42,810 bases of DNA from Scytalidium lignicola (Eukaryota; Ascomycota; Leotiomycetes): NCBI GenBank assembly GCA_002812745.2, contig NCSJ02000350.1:1-42810 (forward strand), given 5' to 3'. Of the stretch, positions 11,511-21,562 are shown piece after piece. Under the pieces are notes generated by a model that did not search any database, was not told the origin of the DNA, and saw only the letters and a list, made by a program, of their open reading frames with translations. The translations under genes were made by a program, and so were the position numbers. Position 1 is the first letter of the stretch, and each line of letters opens with the position of its first letter.

Positions 11511-11735
11511 CACCACTTCACCATTCCAGGAACCGAACTCAAATATTATTATACTCTATTAGAAGTTGTTGGAAAATTTAAGATTCGAGGATGGGTTCAG
11601 AGATGCGAAAACTAAATATGATAGAGTAGCTTTCTCGTCGGGGTAGAAGATGAATTACTGTTCTGAGATAGCCTAAGTTTGAGTAGCTCTAAATATAACT
11701 TTGGTATTATAAGTATTATATAGCATTATCAACAA
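11511..11735 (+). pseudogene. Relic of a GNAT acetyltransferase gene, copy 2
   Basis: At 11511-11555 the frame reads HHFTIPGTELKYYYT, similar to the N-terminal SITIPTRPRLKYVHVT of the intact GNAT at 33551. At 11590-11632 the DNA is nearly identical to 33778-33820, encoding DAKTKYDRVAF against DAKTKYDRLAF. It then continues into the segment shared with 8356-8463, which reads VEDELLF followed by a stop. The middle of the N-terminal region is deleted and there are frame changes, so this is a dead copy. It was first noticed as DNA similarity to the intact gene, more than 20 kb away. Confidence 0.6.
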
Positions 11736-12979
11736 TATCTTACCTATGGAAGCATTTGGCAACATTATGCAATGCGTAATAATATGTTCCTGAAGTTCAT
11801 TAAATATTAACTGTTCCTCGGCTGACCAAACCATAAATGAACCATGCTCCTTAGGGTCTTTGAAACCAAATGATATCGTGAATTAACTACGCATTAGACT
11901 GCAGAGACGCGACAATTTGCATTCTTCTCACTGCCTGCTGACCTCTCATCTGTCGAGAGGGAGTAACCTGCTAAGCGTCATGACTGGTGAACTACTGGTC
12001 ATTTGGCTTTCTTCATATGTTTGTTGATGCTTGGAGTTCGTTGTTCATCATACTACTTCCGGAAATAAGGCTCTCTTAACATCCAGTGGTTCATTGGGTT
12101 CTTGGTTCATTAGTTTTCCAAACTCCTCTCTTCAAGCTGCCATTAACACCATTATCATGAAAGAGACTATTCTGCGTTAGCCACGTAGAAGGTAATCATG
12201 CTTGCCTTATATTTCTCTATGGACATGTGAAATAAGAGGATCATAGTCTACCGTACTCTAGTTGACGTGGCATGTGGAGCAGGGCTAAGCTCCACTGATT
12301 GGCAGGTAGAAGCTGCCGAGACGGTGAAGCTGCTGACGGTTTCATTTGCGGCGTTAGACCCATGAGCATTAGAGGCCCGCAATTGGTCCCCAGGACGTCA
12401 GCCCCTCTAACCTGCTCCGTTATTACACTTGCCCACTGTAATTATCGAACAAAACCAGGTGGCAGAACGAAGGAAATCCACTCGAAATACAACCAGACAA
12501 GCAGCCCTACCAGACTCAAGCCGAGCAGGATGTTTCGCAGGGGGATCGGTTGGCTCCACTGAATAGAGCTCTAAAGCTTCAGGCCGTAACTTCTCTCTTA
12601 CCCTTTGCGTGCTAGGGTGGAGGTGAGGGATAAGAAGATGCCTCACCGCAATTTGGCTCTGGTCGTGCCGCATTTTGAAATCTGGTGACACTGTCCCATC
12701 TCTAAGCTGTAAGTTAAATAATTGCATATAAACAATTTATATATGCTTTTCCTTTTATGACTTCTCGTGATTTTCTTCCTAGCCTTGCAAACAAAAATCC
12801 CCTTTCATATCTAACTAATATTAAGATTAAAATTGCACAGCTGTCAAAGACACGTACGCGTAGCGAGCGCGACCACCCCCGGCTGCCCCATCGAAAAAAC
12901 TCCACCAGACGCGCATCTTCCTCCTGCACAAAATGTTGTGCGCCAGAGCTGCACCTTAAAGGGCCTCTCACCGCCAAAG
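11736..12979. other. Long upstream region of the orphan gene at 12980
   Basis: Between 12230 and 12720 GC rises locally, but no frame shows a recognisable domain. An uninterrupted frame runs upstream from the chosen ATG at 12980 back to 12833; it is low-complexity and probably leader sequence. No repeat or RNA gene was identified. Confidence 0.4.
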
Positions 12980-14149
12980 ATGGGTTACAATCCTATCGCA
13001 GAGCTCTTTTCGGCCGGAAAGAAAGGCTCCAGCAAACATACCTCGAAGCCGCCGTCCAGTTCATCGTCGTCGTCGCCCAAGATGGAGAAAATATTTCGCT
13101 TTCCTGGTTCCTTGAGCGAGTTGACGGTGGCTGGGAAAAACATCAGCGAGGCCTACGACGCATTCCAGACTGGGACGGCATTGCGAAAAGAGCTCAAGGC
13201 GAATGGAGATGCCTTCAGACAAACTCTCCTCCCGGAAGTCCAGACTTTCGCATCCGGGATCAACAAGTACTTGAAAAAGAAGAACTGGATAGACCTCTTC
13301 CAAACCTTCCTCTATGGCGCCGGCGTCGTCTCCTGCTTCTTGGAAGTCATGCAGGGCTCGTCGGCCATTGAAGATATCGGGATGAAGATCCACAGCGAGC
13401 TTGAGGCCAAGGTCGGCCTCGCTGCGCCTGACAAATTCGCGAAGCATGTCGACAAGTACATTCGCCAGGAAGCAGCCAACGTCTATGCCGGAGATGTCGA
13501 GCATCTCTACTTCCTCTACCATCCCGACACGGACTGGCATGGAGAGTTCCATCATATCGTGCAGAGTAGCCCGGTCCCTTCTAACTTCCTCGGCATGTCT
13601 GAGAACCTTCACGCTCTGTGTGCCTGGATGCTGTTCCTTCGCAAACAAGTCTCGAGGGCGAACAAGGTTGTCCGCTTCCATCTTCTTATCCCGACATACA
13701 GGCCTCTGGTCATCAAGCAACCATTTATCTTCCCGGAGGATCTCTACCCTCTCACAGTCCACGGACACATCCATAACTCCAGGGAGTATGTCTGGCTGAA
13801 CCTTCCCACAATGAAGGACTTGTCTGTCGACTCGTTCATGATGGCCAATGTCGGTAACATTGCGACTTTGCCCAATCGTTCAAGTTTGCAGATGACCTTC
13901 ACTTGGGTGAGGAGCTTCTTCGTACCTCTTCAGAACACAACTCCGTTGATGCTAGGCTGCGGACAAGGTGGCGATGATACTGTCGATCCTCCTGATGCTG
14001 TTGAGGAAGGTAATGAGAAAAATGAGAAACTCAAGGGTACCGGGGATATCACCATCCAACCTGGGACACGGCGTATATCTAAACGGGACGATGGACGGCG
14101 TCACAAGCATCGAAGTTCAAAGAAAGAGAAAGAGAAAGACAAAAAATAA
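12980..14149 (+). CDS. Conserved-looking fungal protein of unknown function, GC-rich single exon
   Basis: One exon, 389 residues starting MGYNPIAELF. A serine run (about residues 25-32) leads into a soluble body. This contains helical segments, for example LRKELKANGDAFRQTLLPEV, and distinctive motifs: FLYHPDTDWHGEFHHIV, ENLHALCAWMLFLRK, FHLLIPTYRPLVIKQPFIFPEDLYPLTVHGHIH. The tail is rich in Lys/Arg/His (RRHKHRSSKKEKEKDKK), like a nuclear-localisation or RNA-binding tail. No catalytic motif or membrane segment is recognised. Codons end mostly in G or C, unlike the AT-rich genes around it. This suggests a highly expressed gene or a different origin, both inference. The in-frame extension back to 12833 lacks conserved character, so 12980 is preferred. 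Confidence 0.75.
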   Translation: MGYNPIAELFSAGKKGSSKHTSKPPSSSSSSSPKMEKIFRFPGSLSELTVAGKNISEAYDAFQTGTALRKELKANGDAFRQTLLPEVQTFASGINKYLKKKNWIDLFQTFLYGAGVVSCFLEVMQGSSAIEDIGMKIHSELEAKVGLAAPDKFAKHVDKYIRQEAANVYAGDVEHLYFLYHPDTDWHGEFHHIVQSSPVPSNFLGMSENLHALCAWMLFLRKQVSRANKVVRFHLLIPTYRPLVIKQPFIFPEDLYPLTVHGHIHNSREYVWLNLPTMKDLSVDSFMMANVGNIATLPNRSSLQMTFTWVRSFFVPLQNTTPLMLGCGQGGDDTVDPPDAVEEGNEKNEKLKGTGDITIQPGTRRISKRDDGRRHKHRSSKKEKEKDKK

Positions 14150-14639
14150 TGCACAGTTGAAATTTAAGTTCCTCGTCAATTACTCTGGAGGGTGGATTAT
14201 GTGCTCTTTATAGAACTGCATGTCATTTATCAATTTGTGGCGATTTCGAATCCGGTGGAAGTAATAGGCAGAGAGAAGGATCAGGCAATACTTAGACTCT
14301 GGATGATGATTATACCCTATATTATTCTTTATGTTAAGGACTTTGGATTTCAAAGTTTCTTTCAGTTACACTATTATTAACTCCATGAAAAANGAATCAT
14401 GATATTATGAAGAATGGTTATTAGTACATGATATTATATCTTAAGAAAGCTTAAGAAAGCCGTTCCAGTCTTGGGAACCTCTTGTGAATGAATGGGATAC
14501 ATAATTCTAGGCATTCAAGCGTGCTCCAAACCTGTAATGGCCAAGTCATAGTCTTTTCCGAGTGGATCTGAATCATCTGATCAAATCATGGAGGCAGTTT
14601 AATATCTCCCTTAAAATATAAACATATCTGGCCTCATTA
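14150..14639. other. 3' flank of the orphan gene
   Basis: AT-rich with an ambiguous base at 14393 inside an A run. A short direct duplication (cttaagaaag twice near 14441-14460) is visible. No gene. Confidence 0.45.
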
Positions 14640-14753
14640 ATCCTCACAAGCATCCCCTGGCACAAGACAAATATACCCATTCGACATAGTAGCCAGCCTC
14701 CTCCCCGACCTATACACTCGCACATGTTGATGCTTCCTAGCATATGGACTCTT
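14640..14753 (-). pseudogene. Possible HET-protein C-terminal relic
   Basis: On the minus strand this reads KSPYARKHQHVRVYRSG and then RRLATMSNGYICLVPGDACED, ending at a stop. The pattern R-x-x-x-T-x-x-G-Y-x-x-L-V-P is common at the C-terminus of HET-domain proteins ('GRRFFITxxGYxGLVPxxAxxGD'). No HET core accompanies it, so it is at best a decayed fragment. The assignment rests on a short motif. Confidence 0.35.
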
Positions 14754-15530
14754 TTACTGCCACTAGCTAATCCTCGAGTTAGAGATTCTTCAACGTGCGA
14801 AGATTCAAGTTGAACAGTTCCTCCGTTCCAAACGTCTCAGGAATGAGCATGCCGTCATTATCAAAGCACATTCCACTGTTGTTGTTGGGTGATATGGAGA
14901 GTAAATTCAATCATGAATCGTCTGTAGCTTCGAATCTGCCAAAGCTGTCGACTATTGAGTAGGCGTAGAAGGGTAGTCTGAGGATTATGCTGATTGCTCA
15001 CTGCATGCCTTGTAGATGGAGACGAGGGTTGATGAGGTGTGTTGTGAGATGACTTTGTAAGGACAGAAGACGGTTAGGACTCCTTCTAATCATCATTTTT
15101 CTTTAAGATGTTATCGTCCTAACCTTTGAAAGAGAACTCTGCGATGTCCTAGGTACGCATAGTTTGGATATATATTTCTCTGATTGTGAGTTGATAATCA
15201 GGTTTCAAGCCATATTCTTCTAGAACCGTGAGACTTAGCGCACCAAATACTTCATCTTATAGATCCGTAGCTTAACACATCCGAGCTCTGAATATCATAT
15301 CTCGAGGGTCCTGGAACTCGGTCTTGCTGCTGTTGTTGCGTGCTTTCTAAGAAGCTAAGTCGATGGTTTGACAGTAGAAAGATATTCTCACTATGGCTTC
15401 TGGACTAGACATCTGGATCGTCTCTGACTGAAGGGGGCAGAAACCCACCTTTCCGCTCGATATCGTCCAGTAGGTCTGCTGTTGTAGCTATATTCGTGAA
15501 ACTATAGCCCGTCCAAGGATGAGACCTCAT
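14754..15530 (-). pseudogene. Decayed coding-like segments, minus strand
   Basis: Several short minus-strand stretches look protein-like but are separated by stops. One at about 14787-14985 includes LRLPFYAYSIVDSFGRFEATDDS and, after a break, GMCFDNDGMLIPETFGTEELFNLNLRTLKNL. Another near 15430-15510 reads IATTADLLDDIERKGGFLPPSVRDDPDV. They may belong to one broken multi-exon gene, perhaps together with 14640-14753. I do not recognise the family. Confidence 0.3.
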
Positions 15531-15779
15531 TCACTTAGACTTATTAATTTAAAATTTATATAATATTTAATCTATTAACTTAACATTCTTCTTCAATGGT
15601 AAAACGATTAAAAANGTGTGACAAGAAAAATATGCCAATCACCTTTAACTCGTAAGTGGTTGGTAGCGAAAATCCCTACCCGCCTACCAACTATTAATCG
15701 ATTTTATATGTTGAATTAAGCACAGCAAGAGGTTGCGTAATCGGGGTTACTCAAATATATTATGGTGTTACAGTAACTA

Positions 15780-17101
15780 CGTACGGAAGGGGGTTTCAAT
15801 AATGACTGGCGCACCCCCCTGTATTGCCACCTATTCTGCCACCCAAATAAGGTAATTGCACAACGCTGTTTTATGATCAATTTAATGAATTGACTACCAG
15901 CCTGAAGGGCCTCCCCTCCTCCATATAACCTTCCAAATCCTTTGTGGCATAGTATCAATAAAGTGGTTTATATGGTTCTCAATCGATATTTCATGATCCC
16001 ATATATCTACCATAGCTTCCTTCAAATCCTCCAAATTCCACCCTCCATGTGGCTTCCTGTTTCGTAGCAATTGCTTCAGGATCCTCCATATGTTCTCAAT
16101 TGGATTCAAATCTGGTGAGACTGGTGGCCAATCAATTGAATTAATATGGCACTCCAATCGCACAGCGTTACAGAATCCTTTATTCTTTGGTGTATTCTTT
16201 TTGCCATGCACAGGGCTGTTATCTTCTACACAAAAGAAGTCTCCTGATATATCAAATATCTCCTTCACTGGTTGTGCCTTTGCCTCAAATATCTCCTTCA
16301 GTGGCCCTCTTAAGATTTGCTCAGCATACTTCTGTTGTGTGAAACCTTTGCCTTCACCTTCGTATGAAACGAAATAAAGCTTGGATTTGAAGTTATAACC
16401 AACTGCAGCCCATGCCATAATTGATTTATGGCCTGAATGGAATGTGAATTGAATACAATCAAGCCTTCTCCGTTCTCCACGCTTGCGCAAAAGGCGTTCT
16501 CTTCTGAGCATATCTGAACGTGTGATTGTTTCATCACAATATATTCCTTTCCTCCAATAATTGACATTATGATCCCAATGCTTCATACAATATATGAACC
16601 GTTTGCCTTTATTAACCTTTGAAAGAAATGGCTTGCAATCAGGTATGTGATAATGATAGCCAAAACGCGCAAGTGCAGCAAGAAGGGTATTGTTGGAAAC
16701 GCTCAAATTGAATTACTCTTTGATCTTTGATATGGGAAGTGTTCTCCGATCATAATATCCAGTAAACCATTGAATTATTTTATTGACTGTCTCATCTGGG
16801 ATTTTGCGTCGTCTACCAGTGGATTTGTGTACTCGATCGTCCTTGTGAAGCCACCTTCTGGCTGTTGATTCAGGAACCCCTAATTTTTGAGATGCGTAAC
16901 GTCCAGAATAACCATCTTGGACTTTAGTCTTATATCGTACATGTGTAGGAGTATCCCAAGCCATAAGAGTAGTAGTAGTAATAGTAGTGGTGGTGGTGGT
17001 ATGGAGGTAAACAATGTTTGTTTATTTAGAAAAGCGGCAATACGCTAACTACACCGCTTTCCATGGGTGCGCCAGTCATTATTGAAACCCCCTTCCGTAC
17101 G
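15780..17101 (-). mobile_element. Tc1/mariner-type DNA transposon nested in a solo LTR
   Basis: The ends are perfect 37-bp inverted repeats, 15780-15816 and 17065-17101, starting CGTACGGAAGGGGGTTTCAA. Each is preceded or followed by the target dinucleotide TA (15778-15779 and 17102-17103). Total length of 1322 bp is normal for the superfamily. It encodes one transposase on the minus strand. The insertion point is inside the solo LTR, so this element arrived after that LTR. A stretch of AGT/GGT trinucleotides (about 16967-17002) sits in its 5' leader. Confidence 0.9.
15894..16964 (-). pseudogene. Tc1/mariner transposase with one nonsense codon
   Basis: A single frame from the ATG at 16964 to the stop at 15894 (about 355 residues) is broken only by a TAA at 16715-16713. 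The N-terminus has a helix-turn-helix (YASQKLGVPESTARRWLH, residues about 23-40). The catalytic triad is visible: D144 in YCDETIT, D248 in EDNSPVHGKK and E290 in SPDLNPIENIW. The last two have 41 residues between them rather than the classical 34 of Tc1. The TAA lies between the DNA-binding and catalytic halves and is explained by one C-to-T change in a CAA codon. All catalytic residues remain, so the copy is recent. It is probably non-autonomous unless read through. Confidence 0.85.
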
Positions 17102-17205
17102 TACACAAGTAAAGAGAGCTAACTAGTAGACTACCAAAAAAGGGAAGTCACGTGTAATAAACAAGATGGTGCCTAAGGCGACACACAGGATATCACAACA
17201 TTATA

Positions 17206-19140
17206 TAAAAGAGTTTTAACACTTTGTAAATTATACTTAAAGTAAAAATTTATAAGTAATATATTTAGTTTTAATTAGATAAATAATTAATACAATCATT
17301 AGTTAATTTAAGGATGCAATCAATAACATAACGACACATACGAAGGTCGCGGCAAAAAGTCATCGGAATCTACAGTACCAAGGCACTAGGATGGCGCTAC
17401 ATAGTTTGGTGTTGTGAGTGCCCTGTAATTACGGCGACTTTTAGGCTATTAATATGTAATACGCAGTAATAATAGTAAGCTTTAGGCACCTCACCTACTG
17501 TAGTTACGGAGGTACAGCACAAGTAACGTAATTCCCTGTCTACCGGCGCACTGAAATTGACAGCAAAATCAACGAAAATCACCCTCCCAGCAAACTCAAC
17601 AACTAACATATCATTTTTCATAAAAAAAAGTGACTCCATTTCCACCGGTTGAGAGAATGATATGAAAACNAAAAAAAATTTAAAAAAAGATTAAAGTGAA
17701 CAGAGTGGGCTACATATTTATTAGCTCATTTACTGAATAAGTGATCATTGAACACATACACTCGAACCCACGCCACTTTCGTGACCAGGAAACGTTGTTA
17801 AGATAAACCTTAACCTGGCGCCATAACCTATAATTTGTTAGTCGTAGGACTTGCAAGTCAGTCACTTAGAATTTGCCTACCAGCTCGGCCATCTGTCCTT
17901 TATTGGTTCGGGAAAGATCTTAAATTAACTAATAAGCTTTGCAAAAGAAATTTCCACGAGTAAGCCAGCTATTTGATTTTGATTTTCCTGTTGATTGATA
18001 GCAGCTTCGCTATGCTTATAGTCACAGCACCAGAAACCTCGATTTTAATACGAACTGACTTACAAACTTTTTAGGACTTCAACTACTGTAGGAGTACAGT
18101 CGTGTTGTATGGGAGGTCACGACAATATGGAAGCGGATTCACACCAAGGCGCTAATTATTTGGCACAGTCGCTTATATTTCCTTAAATGGCTATATGCTG
18201 TAAATGCCCTAATAACGACTTCCGCTAATTATCGAACTCTGGCCAAAGTACTTGGAAAGCCAAGCGAGAACAGCGTTTCTGGGCTTCGACTAGAGCAGAT
18301 TAAACAGATACTTAGAGCAGCAGGGATGAATAAGCATTCTTTCCTTGTCGAGTTCTATGAGTAGTTATGACTGGCATGCTTTGAAGAGACTTATATTCAG
18401 GGCTGTTGAGTGATACAGCATGTCTACCATCATATTTGAATAGTTGGAGGCATCTACACGAATGGAAACGTAATATGCCGGGTATAAGCTGCTCGCTGGA
18501 AAAATTATTTCCAGTTGTTTTCCTAATGATAAACTCATTGGGATGAATCACAGATCATTGCCAGATACAAAGATGTTAATAAAGCTAGCCCAGAAGTTCT
18601 TTAATAATACTACAAAAATATGAACTCGGTGTGCATTAGAGGCTAGTCGGTACATTAAGGTATTTGTATTTGTTGCAGAAGTTACGAGTTAGGTTAGGGC
18701 ATGAGAGCTCATCCTACTTACGAACTGCTTTTGTAATTATCCTAGATAGATGAATCCATATTGTTCGTGTATATTGTTTACTAGGTAGAGGGACTATTTC
18801 AAAGTCCATGTTTATCCATACTGGATCTACCGCGAATTGTAGTATGATCGTAGCATGGATACTTGATCTGGACCTTGAACCGATTCCTACGTAACACCTT
18901 ATCACGACATCACAGAGGTGGCTGCGTTCCAGACCAGCAGACATCAACAACATATATTTAGACAATATGGAAACTATGGAAATTCAATATTAGCTTCAAA
19001 AAATTAAACGGTAATAGCTCTGCAGAGATCAATGGCCTTCTCTGTTTCATTATCAACAGGCTATTGCATAGTAAAATGTATATCTACCCATTCATGTATA
19101 GCACATACACACACATATATACATATACTATGTTAACTAT
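17206..19140. other. Gene-poor AT-rich region
   Basis: Contains an ambiguous base at 17670, a tRNA-like segment (17750-17899) and a few minus-strand frames of 79-83 codons (17397-17645, 18312-18551, 18714-18965). The last two have a protein-like look, for example VDPVWINMDFEIVPLPSKQYTRTIW, but no recognised domain. They may be remnants of a decayed gene. No intact gene is supported. Confidence 0.4.
17750..17899 (-). other. tRNA-like / SINE-like segment
   Basis: On the minus strand there is an internal-promoter A-box-like sequence (TGGCCGAGCTGGTAGG, about 17880-17896) and a second A-box-like one (TGGCGCCAGGTTAAGG, about 17811-17826). A B-box-like GTGGGTTCGAGTG follows (about 17759-17771). The inner pair is spaced like a class II tRNA (about 55 nt), but I could not fold a proper anticodon stem or a paired acceptor stem. 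It is therefore not a normal tRNA gene. It is either a decayed tRNA or the head of a tRNA-derived SINE. Confidence 0.3.
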
Positions 19141-20758
19141 CTACCCCTTCCACTCGGCTTCAATTAACCACAATCTCGACCTAGGCGGTGCGTATGCTCC
19201 CAGAAACTTGTACCGCGAATCGGCCTTGTTGAAGAGGACTTCCCAATCGCTCGTTTCTCTCTCGCGTCCACTCATACAAGCAAGCATCTATAGAACTGGT
19301 TTAGTAATGAAGATAGGTACTATTGAACTGGGATTACTTTACAATTGTGTCAAGACCTCTGGAGTGAAATCATCAGTATTGCAATTGTCAGAGTTGAAGA
19401 TTAATGAATTCATTTGAAGGTGAAATAAGAGGAATGGTTGAAATGCCTTCAGTCGTACATACCTAGTAGCTCTCTCATCCCGCCACCTTACTTTCCCAGG
19501 ATCCGATACACTCTCATCATTAATCAGGATCTTCGCACCCGGCTTCAGAGCCGGAATTGCGGCTCTGAGAACCTCGATGGCCTTGTCGTCGTAAATGTTA
19601 TGGAATACAAATCTATAAAGATAAACATCGGCTCCTACCACGGGCTGGGGCTGGAAGTAATCGTGCTCCATCCATTCGATATTAGTCCCCGGGTAGTCCA
19701 CTTTGATTTCCTCGACCATGCGGATATCTTGGACGATGAGCTTGAGATCGGGGAATGCTCGTGAAATTGCAGCACTGGCAAATCCGTTTGCTCCTCCAAC
19801 CTAGAATGATAAGATTCTCTTTTAATATGATGATGATAATTATAATAATATATTATCACAATTCCCGGAAACTAGGATGGGAAAACAGAGAAGNAAAAAA
19901 AAGGAATAACTCACATCTACAACGGTTCCCTTGCCCAGCTTGGCCCATGGATAACCCTCGACCAGACTCGTTACTTCATATCCTTCGCCCGTACTGAAAA
20001 ATTGCATAGCTCGTCCAAAACTTATCGTCCTCGCTGGGTCCTTCGCAAGATCCTCGTACACGGAAACCTCTCTAGGTTTACCAAGAGCAATTGAATAGCC
20101 CACCTCTCTCGGACTGGTCGAATCCGGCCATTTCTGCAGCGCATCCATGGTATGTGCCAGACTCTTGAGCGCGACTTCGGTATGGAGATCGACAAAGGCG
20201 GCCAAATACTCGTTCTCGACCAGCAGAGCGGATGTGGGTGAATGCGCGACCTTTCCATCGCGTTCGCAAAACAGTCGGCTGGTCATTGCATGGCGCAGGA
20301 TTCTTCGCAGCATAGATTCCGAGACGCCCGTCTTATCGGAGAGCTCAGCGTACGAGATGCTTCCATCGACGGGGACCAGGTGGGCCAACTTCCAGCGATT
20401 GATCGCGGCGACAGGGAGAACATGTACAGCCTGTATATTTTTATTTAATTTTTATTATTTATATATTAACTAAAACCATCTCAGAACCCGGAAACATGAG
20501 GTTTTTTATTTCAATAATTAAGAGAAAAGATAGTGGTAAGAAGTAGAACACAAGAAGAAGAACAAGAAGACATACGGACCAAGCCAATTCGCGCAGGTGC
20601 TCGAGGTTACCGACTAGAGCAGCATTAAGGTCGGGGATGAGGTCGATCAGGTCGAGTCGAGCCTCCAGCTCTTCCGGCGTTGAGGCTACTAGAGCCTGAG
20701 GAGTTGCTAGGGCCTCACGCACAGCGGCCGCCAGCGAGACCAGGCTGTTTGTCGCCAT
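19141..20758 (-). CDS. SAM-dependent O-methyltransferase (plant COMT-type family 2)
   Basis: Five exons on the minus strand fit exactly: 20758-20576, 20430-19915, 19800-19463, 19358-19343 and 19287-19141, giving 399 residues. The N-terminal winged-helix part (AINRWKLAHLVPVDGSISYAEL) is followed by the SAM loop VVDVGGANGF (231-240) and the catalytic-region RFVFHNIYDD with His300, as in COMT-like enzymes. The C-terminus is RERETSDWEVLFNKAD followed by RYKFLGAYAPPRSRLWLIEAEW. Exon 4 is only 16 nt (RGLDTI with split codon) but restores the expected 'R-x-L-D' motif and frame. The enzyme would transfer methyl from SAM to a hydroxyl of an aromatic metabolite; the substrate cannot be told. It is divergent from a LaeA-like gene. 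An ambiguous base at 19894 lies in intron 2. Confidence 0.85.
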
Positions 20759-21562
20759 TGACGGGACGGGATGTAACAATGCGTTGTGCTTATGCTTATG
20801 CTCACGAAAGATAGGATCTCTTTACCTGGCCCTTGTCTATTAGACTTGACTTGCTGGGGGAGATTAAGAGAATAGGAGAATAGGAGAGCAAAATACCAGG
20901 GGACCAGGAGACCAGGAAAACATGGTTACACAGTGAGGTTCCGGGAGGAGGAGTAGATTAAATATATGGGGAATATTCTACAGCTAGGCGGGCGATGCTA
21001 CCACACCTTGTCAGGGGGACACTCCCACTCGGGCGCGAGTTCTAGAGCTGGTTGCTGGCTGCTTCGTCGTCTTTGCGGATGGTACTTCCGAGACTACTGT
21101 ACAGTCCAGTACGAGTACAGCAGGCGCAGTTTGTCGTGCATTTCTGGTGCATTTTTGAGTGGGTGGCGTGCTTATCGCAAGTTGTCAGAGGGGCCAGAAG
21201 AGTAAGAAGTAAGAAGCAATCCAAGAGAGACCAAGAGAGCGGTAGAAATAATGAAACGAAAAGAATGAATGAATGAATGGATGGATGAGAAAAGAGAGAA
21301 AGAAGACAAACAAGCAAACAAAGAAGCCCAGTCGCCGGATTGCTACACCAGAGAAGTCCTCTAGGCGAAGTCGGACAAAGGCATCTCTCCCAAAGCCTCA
21401 TTTTCTCCACTCTCCTCTCTCCCCCGCTGATTGTTAATTCTTATTGTATCATGCAAACCACTTAAATAACATCAACTCAACAAACATGTTAGAGAACCTC
21501 TAAATCTCCCTCTCTCGACTCTTAAGATTGCATCCTTCACCTAAATAAATAGCCCAGTAGTA
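20759..21562. promoter_or_regulatory. Divergent promoter region of the two methyltransferase genes
   Basis: The 804-bp spacer separates two genes transcribed outward, so it holds both promoters and leaders. Visible features are a perfect 10-bp palindrome ACTGTACAGT (21096-21105) close to a CAGTACGAGTACAG near-dyad, purine-rich GAATAGGA repeats (about 20870-20890) and a GAAT/GATG microsatellite (21263-21288). No known factor site can be assigned with confidence. Confidence 0.45.
21263..21288. repeat. GAAT/GATG tetranucleotide microsatellite
   Basis: Tandem GAAT units pass into GGAT units in the leader or promoter of the LaeA-like gene. Confidence 0.8.

Larger units (their letters stand above)
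15709..17200 (+). mobile_element. Solo LTR (copia/gypsy-type) interrupted by a Tc1/mariner element
   Basis: The segment starts TGTTG and ends CAACA, the inverted ends expected of an LTR. It is flanked on both sides by the 5-bp duplication TTATA (15704-15708 and 17201-17205). Removing the Tc1-like insert (15780-17101) and one TA leaves a 168-bp LTR. A second, inverse copy lies at 42472-42646. No internal retrotransposon region adjoins this copy, so it is a solo LTR left by recombination between two LTRs. Confidence 0.75.

Noticed and set aside
11388..11615. Small cysteine-containing secreted protein
   Set aside because: The part from 11511 on matches the GNAT gene and continues into a relic, so the frame is a pseudogene remnant.
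17397..17645. 82-codon minus-strand ORF as a gene
   Set aside because: No recognisable domain or start context, and it lies in a gene-poor, repeat-flanked region.
19141..19287. Frameshift in the last O-methyltransferase exon
   Set aside because: A base-by-base recount shows the exon is in frame (RERETSDWEVLFNKAD...EAEWKG). The apparent shift was a reading slip on my part.
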